A stretch of DNA of 64,000 nucleotides from Clostridiaceae bacterium Marseille-Q3526 (GCA_018223375.1 JAGTTS010000001.1:186001-250000); one strand, 5' to 3'; counted from the first letter of the stretch, positions 8,486-18,131 are shown. Made by a program: numbers and translations. The notes: generated by a model from the letters alone, not told the origin.

Positions 8486-10150
8486 TTACCGTCTCAAATC
8501 CTCCATGCTGCTAAGAGGCCTGTACTCAAACTCCACGTATTCCGGGAGATCGTAATACTGCCTCATCCAGGCAATCATAAAGGAGAAATTCTCATCATAT
8601 ACTACCTCGTTTTTGCACAGCAGATCCGGCAGCTCGTAGACCTCGATAGTCTCGATATCCGCTCCCTGGCGGATGGCCTCGGCGCTCTCCTTAAACACTG
8701 CGTCGTCGTACATGAGCACCTGATAATTCATTTTATAGCCTGTGTAAATGCTCTTCAGGTTCGGTATGCTGATCATGACTAAAAACGCCAGCGTGCAGGC
8801 GGCTGACAAAGGAATCCGTCTGGCCTCGATCAGTAAAATCCGGCCGTACAGGTAGGCTAATAAAAGCCAGGACAGATATAAAAACGGATAGAAAATCCGA
8901 AGGGGAACCTCCGGCACAATGGCCGCGGATCCCACGGACAGCACCGCCGCCGCAAAGACAGCCGATCCAAAGATCTGTTTTTCTGCTCTATAGAATAATA
9001 TCACTTCTGCAAAACAAAAAGCAATATAAAGGAGCAAAAGATTGGCGGTTAAGGCTGAATAAGTCCCCGGCGCGAACACGTGAAGCTTCTGTTTCAGGAA
9101 GACTCCGGCGAACACTGCGGCGGAGACAGCTGAAAATCCCAGGTGAAGAGGCAGAAGCTTCCTGTCCTTTGCCGCTGCCATACATCCCATGAAAATCATC
9201 ATGGGGAAGAAAAACATCAGATACCGGATATTCTCGCCTGAGAAGAACAGATTCATCAGCAGAGGAATATTCCGTCCCAGCTTTCCAAACAGGCTTAAAG
9301 AGGCAAACTCTGCGTTGCCTGCGCTGTTCATTCTGGCCGACACAGCCGGGGAAAGGATGATAATCAGTCCTCCCGCCGCGCAGGCCAGAAACGTCAGAAT
9401 CTCGTAAAGCTCCAGTCTTCTGTCTCTCCACAGCTTGACGCCAAGGCAGATAACCACAAAGGATATCGTTGTGACAAACCACTGCTCCTGGGACCAGGCA
9501 GCCAGAAATCCCAGCGCGGCACAGAGGCACATGCGCCGAATCCCCGGCTTCTCTCCCTTTGGCAGAAACACAGTTCGATAGAAATACACGGCGAACACCA
9601 GAAGGGCCACGGCCGGAACCACGTAGATAAAGCTGGCCGCATACCAGTAGGTGCCCATCCGCTGTACCATGATTCCCAGGGTTCCGTAGAGCAGGCAGAT
9701 AAACGCTGCCAGGGCCGCCAAAGCCCCGGGGCCTAACCGGCCCTGAAGCTCTCCGCCCTTCTCTTTTGTTTTGTCTCCTGATACTTCTGCCGCCTCAAGT
9801 CTTCCCTCCAGCATCCGTCTGGCAGTGAAAAAGAGCAGCAAAGCCACCGCCAGCACCGCCGTGGCCATGAAAACCTGCACGCCTCTGATTCCACCCAGCA
9901 TATGGACAAAGCAGTAGAGAAACATATAGAGCAGACGGCCATTGGAGTTAAAATAATGCCCTTTCATAAAGGCCAGAAGCTCTGAAAACGAATATTCGGC
10001 CCCAGCCACGTCAATATTCGTGCCGTAGCTTAAAGACAGGTAGCCGTAATCGTCGTAGTAAATAAATACATTTCCAAACTGCATCAGCAGAAACACATAA
10101 AATGCCGCGAACACGGCAAGATACGCGTATTTCGTATAGCGTTTCATCAC
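8486..10150 (-). CDS. Polytopic membrane protein, DUF6056/GtrC-like, probable GT-C transferase
   Basis: A 554-residue integral membrane protein with about eleven hydrophobic segments. A short loop after the first helix contains YYDDYGY, and NGRLLY lies near residue 70. An acidic pair after helix 1 is typical of GT-C enzymes that take sugars from polyprenyl carriers outside the membrane, and the layout resembles the DUF6056/GtrC group. The ATG overlaps the stop of the upstream membrane-protein gene by 4 bp, a sign of translational coupling. The transferase role is inferred from layout and context, not proven. Confidence 0.6.
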   Translation of the reverse strand: MMKRYTKYAYLAVFAAFYVFLLMQFGNVFIYYDDYGYLSLSYGTNIDVAGAEYSFSELLAFMKGHYFNSNGRLLYMFLYCFVHMLGGIRGVQVFMATAVLAVALLLFFTARRMLEGRLEAAEVSGDKTKEKGGELQGRLGPGALAALAAFICLLYGTLGIMVQRMGTYWYAASFIYVVPAVALLVFAVYFYRTVFLPKGEKPGIRRMCLCAALGFLAAWSQEQWFVTTISFVVICLGVKLWRDRRLELYEILTFLACAAGGLIIILSPAVSARMNSAGNAEFASLSLFGKLGRNIPLLMNLFFSGENIRYLMFFFPMMIFMGCMAAAKDRKLLPLHLGFSAVSAAVFAGVFLKQKLHVFAPGTYSALTANLLLLYIAFCFAEVILFYRAEKQIFGSAVFAAAVLSVGSAAIVPEVPLRIFYPFLYLSWLLLAYLYGRILLIEARRIPLSAACTLAFLVMISIPNLKSIYTGYKMNYQVLMYDDAVFKESAEAIRQGADIETIEVYELPDLLCKNEVVYDENFSFMIAWMRQYYDLPEYVEFEYRPLSSMEDLRR

Positions 10151-11526
10151 TCTGCCCCTTCCTGATAAAAGATGTTCAGATTATTTTCATCCAGGATTTC
10201 CAGGGCCTTTCTCGCCCTCTCTCCGTTGGTGTGAAGCTGAGCTCCCAGCTCCTCGTCCGTCTTATTCCTGTAATCCAGAGCCGTCTCGATGGTCTGCTCC
10301 AGAGACAGCTTCCTGAGAGGCGCCTTTAAAAGTTCCTCCCTGGTGGTATAGAAATTGCCTGCCAGCAGAAGACAGATAAATCCGCCTGCCAAAACGGCCA
10401 GAACCTGTTTCCGCTCCCGTTTCAGGGCAAACACAGCGGCAAAGGTCAGAAGGATTCCGAAGATCCCCATCTCATACTGAATAGCATAGCGGGAAGCCAT
10501 GCCGTAGTTTTCCTGGAGGAAAATCCATCTGGAATAGAGAACCAGCGCGTGGTTCACTCCGCCGATCAGAATGAGCATAAGAGGGAGAATCGTCCTCTCC
10601 CACAGCCTGTATTTCACGTTCATCCAGAGGGCCAGCAGGTAAAAGAAGATGACCACTGCCCCCAGCAGGCAGACTCCCGCAGACGTCTTTATCACATTCG
10701 ACACTACCTCAATGCCGATAATCGGGGAAGCGAAGGCTTCCAGAATAAATTTCACGAAAAATTCCGGGTTCGATACCAGGGTGGAAAGCAAGGTCGCCTC
10801 GGTGGCCCCCCGGTACTCGTAGACTGCGAAGTGGCTGCTCAGAAGGTAGAGCCCCAGCGCTCCCAGCACAAAGGCCAGATCCGCTGCCCACTCTTTATTT
10901 ATCCTGCGGTTTTTCCTGTAATCGGAAACCAGCAGGGCGCAGTAGGCCATAGTCATAATCAGAGAATAGCTTCCGCAGTAAGGGCCGGCCACCAGAAGGG
11001 TCAGAAACGCCGGCAGAGCCTTTAAAAGGACTCTGTCATATTTCCTCTCCCTGCCGCACACTGTCCTGTCTAAGATGACAAAATTCCAGTAGAATCCGGC
11101 GATGGATAAAAAGCACACCCAGCCGCTTCCATTGCCTAACATCTCCCATTTGTTCAGGCTGAACATCAAAAGCATGATAACCAGAAACCAGGGGGCGTAA
11201 CCCTTTTTGTCCCTGCAGTAGGAGGCCAGGGCCAGGGCGGCGAAGCCGTGGCTGAGAACCCCCAGCACCATGTCGAACACAGTGCTGTAGTGGAACAGGG
11301 CCACGTTGATTATCCTTCCCAGATAGGTGATGGGAACCCGGGTCAGCACGTCCGGCACGAAAAATTTCGCCGGATTGGCCACATCGGGAAGATAGGAGAC
11401 AATCAGTCTCATGTAGTCTGTGTAGGCCACGTCCTCTGTGGCAATGCTCAGATAGTAAAGGCAGAACGCGATGCCTGCAGCCGGAACGCCCAGGTACAGC
11501 AGGCGTTTTCCCAGTTTTTCATTCAT
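10147..11526 (-). CDS. Polytopic membrane protein of the glycan cluster
   Basis: This 459-residue protein has about eleven membrane segments and no family I can name with confidence. It resembles its downstream neighbour in layout: a first helix, then a periplasmic loop with acidic residues (ATEDVAYTDY). ATG at 11526 is chosen because AGGAGG lies 12 bp upstream. An in-frame TTG further up would overlap the gmhA stop. Tight spacing to gmhA and 4-bp overlap with the next gene place it in the operon. It may be a GT-C transferase or a polymerase/flippase-like component. Confidence 0.55.
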   Translation of the reverse strand: MNEKLGKRLLYLGVPAAGIAFCLYYLSIATEDVAYTDYMRLIVSYLPDVANPAKFFVPDVLTRVPITYLGRIINVALFHYSTVFDMVLGVLSHGFAALALASYCRDKKGYAPWFLVIMLLMFSLNKWEMLGNGSGWVCFLSIAGFYWNFVILDRTVCGRERKYDRVLLKALPAFLTLLVAGPYCGSYSLIMTMAYCALLVSDYRKNRRINKEWAADLAFVLGALGLYLLSSHFAVYEYRGATEATLLSTLVSNPEFFVKFILEAFASPIIGIEVVSNVIKTSAGVCLLGAVVIFFYLLALWMNVKYRLWERTILPLMLILIGGVNHALVLYSRWIFLQENYGMASRYAIQYEMGIFGILLTFAAVFALKRERKQVLAVLAGGFICLLLAGNFYTTREELLKAPLRKLSLEQTIETALDYRNKTDEELGAQLHTNGERARKALEILDENNLNIFYQEGAE

Positions 11527-11542
11527 TTGGCTTAAAGTCCTC

Positions 11543-12193
11543 CTATGATTCAAAGAAGCAGTCCTCCAGCATCAGGCACAGCGCGTGATACACCGGCAGG
11601 TGCAGCTCCTGAATTTTAAAGGTCTCCTGTTCCGGCACGATCAGGCATATGTCCGACAGTTCCCGGATTTTTCCGCCGTCCCGGCCTGTCAGGCTTATCA
11701 CCTTCATGCCCTTCGCTCTGGCCGCTGCCGCCGCGTAACGCACGTTAAGAGAATTTCCGGAGGTGGTAATGCCTAAGAATACGTCTCCCTCGTTTCCATA
11801 CCCCATCACCTGCTGGGCGTAGGCCATATCTGCATTCACATCATTTGCAAAGGCAGTGGAAAGGCCCGCATGTCCCGTCAGGGCAATAGCCGGAAGGGCC
11901 TGCTGCAGGCATCCTGACAGTTCCTCTCCAAGCGCTGGATCCGCCTGTTTTAACGCCGCCTTCATCTCCTCAGGCAGCTCTCTTCTCTTTACGAAGCCCT
12001 TCATCAGTTCTCCCACGATATGTTCGGAATCCGCGCAGCTTCCGCCGTTTCCCGCTGCCAGAAGCTTCCCGCCCTTCGCGTAGCACTCCCGCAGCGTCTC
12101 ATAAGCCTTCTCAAGCTCCGGCCTGATAGCCGAAAGGCATGGATATCTCTCTGTCAGCTGATCCAGATATCTGTATTCCTTCCTCTCCTGCAT
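11543..12193 (-). CDS. gmhA: Sedoheptulose-7-phosphate isomerase (phosphoheptose isomerase)
   Basis: This enzyme makes D-glycero-D-manno-heptose 7-phosphate, the first step toward nucleotide-activated heptose. The SIS domain shows GNGGSCADSEH (48-58) and TTSGNS (143-148), the sugar-phosphate loops of GmhA. The 216-residue form starting at 12193 has GGAGG upstream. A longer in-frame start would overlap the preceding membrane-protein gene. Together with hddA, gmhB and hddC in this cluster it completes the GDP-D-glycero-alpha-D-manno-heptose route. Confidence 0.93.
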   Translation of the reverse strand: MQERKEYRYLDQLTERYPCLSAIRPELEKAYETLRECYAKGGKLLAAGNGGSCADSEHIVGELMKGFVKRRELPEEMKAALKQADPALGEELSGCLQQALPAIALTGHAGLSTAFANDVNADMAYAQQVMGYGNEGDVFLGITTSGNSLNVRYAAAAARAKGMKVISLTGRDGGKIRELSDICLIVPEQETFKIQELHLPVYHALCLMLEDCFFES

Positions 12194-12194
12194 G

Positions 12195-14603
12195 TTACTT
12201 TCCTCCTTGCTTCCTTTCATAGGTGATATAATTTTCATCGAACAGGCGGAGATTTTCTCTCGTTTCCATGCTGGAAACGCCGTCCAAATCCACTCTTGCC
12301 AGCACATTGCCGTGCTCGAATACCAGGTCTGTCAGGGTTCCCCGCTCAATCATCCGGCGCACCAGGCCGTAGCTCCACTCCCAGTTCCCCTCGCCGATAA
12401 ATCCGGCCTCCACATAGGCGTAATCTGCCTGGGCATAGGCCATATACTCCTCAAAGGCCTCCACCGTATTCACTAACTCCACATTTCCCCAGGGGGAGGT
12501 AATATCCTTGTAGGACTGAACGACACAGGGAAACTGAAGACAGCCAGGATGGTCTCCGAAGGCAATCACCCGCGTCGTCTCGTCCTCTGCCAGGATATTC
12601 CAGATCTGCTCGTTTCCCGCCTGCACCATCTTTTCATGCTGCAGGGCCTCATGGTTCACCCTTCCCTTATTCGCCCACTGAATCTCGGAAAATCCCAGGC
12701 TCCACGCCCAGTTGGACTCTGCCGTCATCAGCACGTTAAAGGCCATAATCGGCACAAGAAGCCAGGAAACCGTCCGCAGAAAGCGCCTGTGTCCCGCTTG
12801 CTTCAGGGAATGCAGAAGGCTTAAGCTTCCTATTATAATTCCTGTGTAGAGGAGCATAAAATAATTGCCGTCAATCTGGTACAGCATCACCAGGCTCACC
12901 AGGTTCACTGCCAGAAACGGCCAGAAAGCCACATGCGCGTACAGGGAAAGACGTTTTTTAGCAGACTCCCTGTTCTGTTTTCTGTCCGGCTGCCCTCCGC
13001 TTTCTCCTGCTCTTCGCCTTTTCCAGGCCGCTGCCATGAGAAGCGCAGCCGCCAGGCATGCCCCTGTGAGAAACAGCATCAGAGGGCTGCCCCAGGCAAA
13101 CACCACATGGCCCATGTCCTTTCCTGTAGGCATGAGGAGCATGTGGAAGAGCCTCCGAAGCAGTACGGCCAGATTGCTGGCCTCCTCATAATTCTGGGGA
13201 AGGCCGCTGGTGGCAAAGGGATACTTCATCTGAAAGCCCAGCACAGCGAAAATAGAGGTAAACACGGATGTCACCGGCATTCCTGTGATCATCATGGTTC
13301 TGGCCCAGATTCCCGTAAGAGCCCCCGCAGGCGCAGCCAGAAGAAGCCACTGGCGCAGGGGCGCTCTCAGGGAAAGGAGCCGCCTTCCCAGAAGATACAG
13401 GCCGCTCATTCCAAAAACAGCCGTGGAAAACACCAGAGCCGTGGACTTCATGGTCAGAGACAGCAGATATGCGCCTCCGCTCAGGGCCAACAGGGCAAAC
13501 TTCCTGTTCTTTATATAGCAGGCCATGTAATATACCATAAAGATCTGAATCACCCAGGTAATCACATCCGGCTTGGCGGAGATCGCCATATTCATAATAC
13601 CCGGAATGCAGCTGGAAAGGGCTGCCGCCGCCAGGGCCCACGTTCGGTTCATGAATAGGCCCGCCAGACGGTAAATCCCCATTAATCCGGCGGCTGCGAT
13701 CCACAGGTTCAGAGCCAGCAGATAGCTGTGGCTGGCCAGATCGCTTAAAGGCAGAGCCAGCGTCTCCAGTCCCTTGGCGTACACGTAGGCCATACCTACC
13801 ATTCCGGGATTTTCGTAAATTCCCATTCCATTGTCCAGCACGTACTCTGAGCGGACGCCGTACCACAGAGTATCAAAATCCAGGGAAATATTCATGCGCC
13901 CGGCCTGTACCAGAATCATCACAATGATAAAGGCAGTCAGAAGCGCCCAGAGCGTTCTGTTTTTTCCCTGAAATCCGTCTTTTTGAAATTCTGCTTTTGG
14001 AAGTCCTTCTTTTTGAAATCCTTCTTTCCGGAAAGCGTCTCTTCGAACGCTGTCTTTCAGCCAGGCGGCTGTCCGGCCAAAGCCGCCTGACAGGGCGGCC
14101 CACAGATAAAGAGCAGCTCCCGAAGCGGCGGAAAACAGCCTCAGCTGGGCAATGCTTCCTGTTTTAAAGGCGCTGAGCAGGCAGAAAGCGCACAGCACAG
14201 CGGAAACTCCCAGAATAAAGTCCGCCATCCATCCGTCTTCTATCTCCTTCTGCCCCAGCAGAACGGTCCGCACAAAGCGTCCCGCCAGGATTACATATCC
14301 CAGGTACAGGACCGACACGGTCATGGGAAGAAAAATCACATGGCCCCAGCAGAATATAAGGCAGACCAGAGCCGTTTTGCCCCACCTGACAGCAGGCCTT
14401 TTTCCCAGCAGGAGAATTCCTGACAGCAGGACAAAAAGAAGGGCGATCTCGGCCATCATTTTCTTTGTGGCCGGATCACCAAACTGCCATGAGTAGGTTC
14501 CGTCCCCTGTAAAGAGGACGAAAAAAGGAACCGCTACGCAGAGGACAGCCAGAACCAGAAGGCCAAGCGACAGAAACGCTTCCATAATCCTGTTCTTTTC
14601 CAT
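12195..14603 (-). CDS. Large polytopic membrane protein with a pentapeptide-repeat loop
   Basis: An 802-residue membrane protein with about sixteen hydrophobic helices and a C-terminal hydrophilic domain of about 130 residues. It could be a GT-C transferase or polymerase of the glycan system, but no family motif settles this. Residues 191-215 form five imperfect five-residue repeats (FRKEG, FQKEG, LPKAE, FQKDG, FQGKN) in a charged loop between helices. ATG at 14603 lies 2 bp after the gmhB stop, with GAGAGG 9 bp upstream. Its stop is 1 bp before the gmhA start. Confidence 0.6.
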   Translation of the reverse strand: MEKNRIMEAFLSLGLLVLAVLCVAVPFFVLFTGDGTYSWQFGDPATKKMMAEIALLFVLLSGILLLGKRPAVRWGKTALVCLIFCWGHVIFLPMTVSVLYLGYVILAGRFVRTVLLGQKEIEDGWMADFILGVSAVLCAFCLLSAFKTGSIAQLRLFSAASGAALYLWAALSGGFGRTAAWLKDSVRRDAFRKEGFQKEGLPKAEFQKDGFQGKNRTLWALLTAFIIVMILVQAGRMNISLDFDTLWYGVRSEYVLDNGMGIYENPGMVGMAYVYAKGLETLALPLSDLASHSYLLALNLWIAAAGLMGIYRLAGLFMNRTWALAAAALSSCIPGIMNMAISAKPDVITWVIQIFMVYYMACYIKNRKFALLALSGGAYLLSLTMKSTALVFSTAVFGMSGLYLLGRRLLSLRAPLRQWLLLAAPAGALTGIWARTMMITGMPVTSVFTSIFAVLGFQMKYPFATSGLPQNYEEASNLAVLLRRLFHMLLMPTGKDMGHVVFAWGSPLMLFLTGACLAAALLMAAAWKRRRAGESGGQPDRKQNRESAKKRLSLYAHVAFWPFLAVNLVSLVMLYQIDGNYFMLLYTGIIIGSLSLLHSLKQAGHRRFLRTVSWLLVPIMAFNVLMTAESNWAWSLGFSEIQWANKGRVNHEALQHEKMVQAGNEQIWNILAEDETTRVIAFGDHPGCLQFPCVVQSYKDITSPWGNVELVNTVEAFEEYMAYAQADYAYVEAGFIGEGNWEWSYGLVRRMIERGTLTDLVFEHGNVLARVDLDGVSSMETRENLRLFDENYITYERKQGGK

Positions 14604-14604
14604 A

Positions 14605-15222
14605 TCAGTCTGCCTCTCCATTCTGCTCTCTGTCCAGCCTGCAGATAAGATCCGCCGCCGCCTTTAAGTCCTCTGCATACCAGTCATAGCCTGTGGCTTC
14701 TCCAGAATCTCCCCGGGCAGCTTCCTGACGCCGTATCTCAGCTCCGTATCCCGTTCCCACCAGAATGCTCCTGACGCCGAACCTGTGTCCCGCCTCCGTG
14801 TCAATCAGCTTGTCCCCCACCATGAAGGACCGCTCTCTGTCCACAGGGCAGTCCCTGTCCGCCTCTTCAAACATTCCGATTCCAGGCTTTCTGCATCTGC
14901 ACTCCCGCTTGTACGGACCGATTCCATGCTCCGGGTGATGAGGACAGTAGTAAAATGCGTCCACATGGGCGCCCTCTGCCTTCAGCTGCTCATTCAGATA
15001 CTGGTGAAGGCGCTTTACATCCTCCTCCCCATAGTAGCCTCTGGCCACCCCGGCCTGGTTCGTCACCACCACCACGCAGAATCCCGCCTCGTTCAGCTGC
15101 CTGACCGCCTGGGGAACGCCTGGAATCAGCTGTAAATCTTCCGGCCTGTGGAGGTAATTGACCTCCACATTCATGGTCCCGTCCCGATCCAGAAATACCG
15201 TTTTTATTCCTTTTTCCGGCAT
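14605..15222 (-). CDS. gmhB: D-glycero-D-manno-heptose 1,7-bisphosphate 7-phosphatase
   Basis: This HAD-superfamily phosphatase removes the 7-phosphate of heptose bisphosphate. The catalytic DRDGT is at residues 12-16. The GmhB zinc site is seen as CPHHPEH (93-99) and CRC (108-110), and VGDK lies near residue 136. The length is normal. It lies between hddA and a membrane-protein gene with very short gaps. In the GDP-heptose branch it acts after HddA and before HddC. Confidence 0.93.
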   Translation of the reverse strand: MPEKGIKTVFLDRDGTMNVEVNYLHRPEDLQLIPGVPQAVRQLNEAGFCVVVVTNQAGVARGYYGEEDVKRLHQYLNEQLKAEGAHVDAFYYCPHHPEHGIGPYKRECRCRKPGIGMFEEADRDCPVDRERSFMVGDKLIDTEAGHRFGVRSILVGTGYGAEIRRQEAARGDSGEATGYDWYAEDLKAAADLICRLDREQNGEAD

Positions 15223-15237
15223 ATTTCAGTCGTCCTC

Positions 15238-16308
15238 CTAAATATGAAAGGTATAGTCCCGGTTCGGCATCTGCACCTTCACCTCGTCGTACTTCCAGCG
15301 CTCCTCATCGCAGCACCAGCTCTGCACGCCCCGCAGCTCGAAATTCCAGTCCATCAGCTGTCCGCCGACTGCCTCCATGCGGGCCGCCACCTTGTGCTTC
15401 ACATTGTAAGGGCAGTACATGAGAAGGAAGCCTCCTCCGCCTGCGCCTAACAGCTTTCCGCCCAGGGCTCCCGCCTTTTTTGCCTCGTCGTAGAGCTCGT
15501 CAATCTGAGGATTGGTGATCTTGCTGCTCATCCTCTTCTTGCTCTGCCATCCATAGTCTAAAAGCTTTCCAAAGCTGTGGAGATTTCCCCTTAACAGCTC
15601 GTTTTTCATGGCGTAGGCCAGGGCCTTCACCTCGCACATGGCGTCGAAGGCGTCCTGCTTTTTGTAGTTATTGACCTGATCCTTGATAATGTTGGCAGAA
15701 ACGTGGATATTGCCCGTATAGCACAGCAGCAGGTTGTACTGCAGCTCATGGATAATGTCCTTCTTAATTCTAAGGGGATTCACTACCACGTTGTTCCGGC
15801 CATGGAATTCAATAAAGTTAAAGCCTCCGAAGGTGGACGCGTACTGATCCTGGTAGCCTCCGGCGATTCCCAGATCCAGGCGTTCCACGCCGTAGGCCAG
15901 ATCCGCCATCCCGTAGCCGTCCATCTCGATTCCCTTCCACTTGGCCATGGCGGACAGAAGAGCCACCATCACGGTGGAGGAGGTTCCAAGACCGGATCCT
16001 GGCGGCGCATCGCACTGTAAATACACCTCGCAGCCTTTGTTGATATCCATGGCCTTCAGAGCCGCTGTCACCAGATCCAGGCGTCCGTCATAGACGTAGT
16101 TTTCCCTGGCGTTGTATTTTACCGTCATATCAAAGTCCAGAGAGTGGACGATAATCTGGTCGTCCTCCCTGGGAATAATCGAACAGTACGCGTATTTATT
16201 GATAGTGCTTCCAATGACGGCTCCTCCCTGCTCCACGCAGAATGGCTCCACATCCGTTCCGCCGCCGCCGAAGCTGACGCGCAGAGGCGCTTTCGCACGA
16301 ATTACCAT
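15238..16308 (-). CDS. hddA: D-glycero-alpha-D-manno-heptose 7-phosphate kinase (GHMP family)
   Basis: This kinase phosphorylates heptose 7-phosphate at C-1 in the alpha form, which commits it to the GDP-linked route. It has the GHMP N-terminus RAKAPLRVSFGGGGTD and the ATP loop PPGSGLGTSS at 102-111. A C-terminal glycine-rich motif LLGAGGGGFLL also fits. At 356 residues it has family length. The start overlaps the hddC stop by 7 bp, so the two are translationally coupled. Choice of HddA over RfaE/HldE points to GDP-heptose rather than ADP-heptose. Confidence 0.92.
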   Translation of the reverse strand: MVIRAKAPLRVSFGGGGTDVEPFCVEQGGAVIGSTINKYAYCSIIPREDDQIIVHSLDFDMTVKYNARENYVYDGRLDLVTAALKAMDINKGCEVYLQCDAPPGSGLGTSSTVMVALLSAMAKWKGIEMDGYGMADLAYGVERLDLGIAGGYQDQYASTFGGFNFIEFHGRNNVVVNPLRIKKDIIHELQYNLLLCYTGNIHVSANIIKDQVNNYKKQDAFDAMCEVKALAYAMKNELLRGNLHSFGKLLDYGWQSKKRMSSKITNPQIDELYDEAKKAGALGGKLLGAGGGGFLLMYCPYNVKHKVAARMEAVGGQLMDWNFELRGVQSWCCDEERWKYDEVKVQMPNRDYTFHI

Positions 16309-17024
16309 TGCACGACTCCTTTCTTCACATCCTCCTGGAAGCGGAAATAATCCTCCGGAATTCCTATGTCAATGAAATATCCGTCGTTGACAAATCCGCC
16401 TAACCGCTTTCCTTCCTTCATCCATCTGGGAATCATCTCCTGTTCCAGAGACACCTTTCCCTCCGGAATCTCGTCCAGGAGACTTTTCTTCAGCAGGTAC
16501 ACGCCTCCGTTGATTGTGCCCGGACGCTTTTCCTCCCCGTCTGCGGCTTTCAGCTTTTCGTTAAATCCTGTCAGCATCTGGTTCTCCAGCGTGGCCGCCC
16601 CGTACCGGGAAACGTCCTCCACCTCCCGGAGCACCAGAGCCATATCCAGGTTCTTCTCCCCGGCCAGAGCGGTGAGGCGGCTGTAGTCCAGCTGGTAGAA
16701 GGTGTCTGCGTTCAGAACGAAAAACTGATCCTCCGTCACGAATTTCCCGGCGTTTTTAATGGCGCCGGCTGTGCCCAGAAGCTCCTCCTCATAAGCGTAG
16801 GAAACATGGATTCCCATATCCGTTCCATCCTTAAAGTGTTCCTCCACCATGCTGCCCTTGTAGCCTACGGCAAAAATGATATCTGTAATTCCATGGCGGG
16901 CCAGCCCCCGGATCACATACTCCATAAAAGGCCTTCCCTCAATCAGGGCCATCGGCTTAGGCCGGTCGCTGACCACGCTTCTGAGCCTTGTCCCAAGTCC
17001 GCCTGCCAGTAATACTGCCTGCAT
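16302..17024 (-). CDS. hddC: D-glycero-alpha-D-manno-heptose 1-phosphate guanylyltransferase
   Basis: This enzyme makes GDP-D-glycero-alpha-D-manno-heptose. The nucleotidyltransferase signature LLAGGLGTRLR is at the N-terminus, followed by RPKPMALI. The length, 240 residues, is typical for HddC/RmlA-like enzymes. The GTP preference is inferred from the adjacent hddA, gmhB and gmhA genes. It starts 3 bp after the stop of the M42 peptidase gene and overlaps hddA at its end. Confidence 0.88.
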   Translation of the reverse strand: MQAVLLAGGLGTRLRSVVSDRPKPMALIEGRPFMEYVIRGLARHGITDIIFAVGYKGSMVEEHFKDGTDMGIHVSYAYEEELLGTAGAIKNAGKFVTEDQFFVLNADTFYQLDYSRLTALAGEKNLDMALVLREVEDVSRYGAATLENQMLTGFNEKLKAADGEEKRPGTINGGVYLLKKSLLDEIPEGKVSLEQEMIPRWMKEGKRLGGFVNDGYFIDIGIPEDYFRFQEDVKKGVVQW

Positions 17025-17027
17025 TTC

Positions 17028-18131
17028 CTACCTCCCGCTCTTTTCAGAGTCCAGGGCCTGAACTCCCTTAAAATCTGCGAAAACGGTCTCAGCTTCTTCT
17101 TTATTTAAAAGGCCCGCATAGGCCGCCGCCAGCTTAAAGGTCTCCATCAGCCCCTTCACATGAGTTCTCTCCTGGCCGTGGGAAGCGCTGACGCCCTGTC
17201 CGATGAGAGCGCCACGGATATTATTGCCCCCTGCCAGAGCTGCGGACACGTCGGAACCGTAGTGGGGGAATACGTCCACCGTGTATCCGATTCCGTACTC
17301 CTTAGCCAGCCCGATGAGGCGGTTCGTCATATCGAAGTCATACGGTCCTCTGGAATCCTTGGCGCAGATGGACACCCGGTACTCGTCGCCGTTCAGGTCG
17401 TCGCCCACGCAGCCCATATCCACTGCAATCAGCTCCTCCACATCCTGTGGAATATAGCTGCAGCCGTGGCCGACCTCCTCGTAGTTGCTGATCAGGAGCT
17501 TCAGCGTCTGTTCCGGCTTCTTTCCTGTGTCATGTACGTATTTTAACAGGCCTAACAGCACCGCTGCAGACGCCTTGTCATCCATGTGTCTGGATTTAAC
17601 GAATCCGCTCTCTGTGATCACAAACTTCGGATCAAAGCTGATAAAATCTCCTGCTCCGATTCCCAGCTGCTCCACGTCCTCCTTTGTTCTCACAATTTCG
17701 TCCAGGCGGACTTCCATGTTCTCCTCTGTGCGCTTGAACTCTTTACAGTCGTCCCACACGTGGACAGACGGCTCTTTTGTCTGAATCGTGCCTGTAAATC
17801 TCCTGCCGTCTCTCGTCAGAATCTGGCAGTAGCTTCCCTCAATGGCCTCCATCATCATGCCGCCTATCTGAGTCAGGGCAAGGGTTCCATTGGCTCTCAC
17901 CGAGCGGACCATAGCGCCCAGCGTGTCCACATGGGCGGAAAATCCCAAAACATGCTCCGTCTGTCCCGGAACTGTGATAATCAGGCCGCCTTTTCTGTTA
18001 AACTCTGTCTGAAAACCAAAGTTCTCCGCCTCCCTGCGGATGATCTCCATAACTTCCTTCGTGCATCCGGAAGGACTGGGCGTGTTCACAATCCTCTCCA
18101 GCGTCTCTAATATATAATCCATATATTTCAT
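17028..18131 (-). CDS. M42 family metallopeptidase (glutamyl aminopeptidase-like)
   Basis: A cytoplasmic two-metal aminopeptidase of the M42 clan. Metal-binding regions are visible as SAHVDTLG (first His and Asp), RHMDDK, NYEEVGHG and AVDMG, in the family order. The length of 367 residues is normal. ATG at 18131 has GGAG 8 bp upstream; a TTG start would overlap that site and is rejected. It immediately precedes hddC, so the glycan genes may be read from its promoter, but it is probably not part of glycan synthesis. Confidence 0.88.
   Translation of the reverse strand: MKYMDYILETLERIVNTPSPSGCTKEVMEIIRREAENFGFQTEFNRKGGLIITVPGQTEHVLGFSAHVDTLGAMVRSVRANGTLALTQIGGMMMEAIEGSYCQILTRDGRRFTGTIQTKEPSVHVWDDCKEFKRTEENMEVRLDEIVRTKEDVEQLGIGAGDFISFDPKFVITESGFVKSRHMDDKASAAVLLGLLKYVHDTGKKPEQTLKLLISNYEEVGHGCSYIPQDVEELIAVDMGCVGDDLNGDEYRVSICAKDSRGPYDFDMTNRLIGLAKEYGIGYTVDVFPHYGSDVSAALAGGNNIRGALIGQGVSASHGQERTHVKGLMETFKLAAAYAGLLNKEEAETVFADFKGVQALDSEKSGR

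Noticed and set aside
11527..11553. Longer TTG start for the membrane protein at 10147-11526
   Set aside because: It would overlap the gmhA stop and the ribosome site itself.
13186..13866. 226-codon minus-strand frame inside the large membrane-protein gene
   Set aside because: Fully inside a convincing membrane-protein gene, with atypical composition and no start signal.
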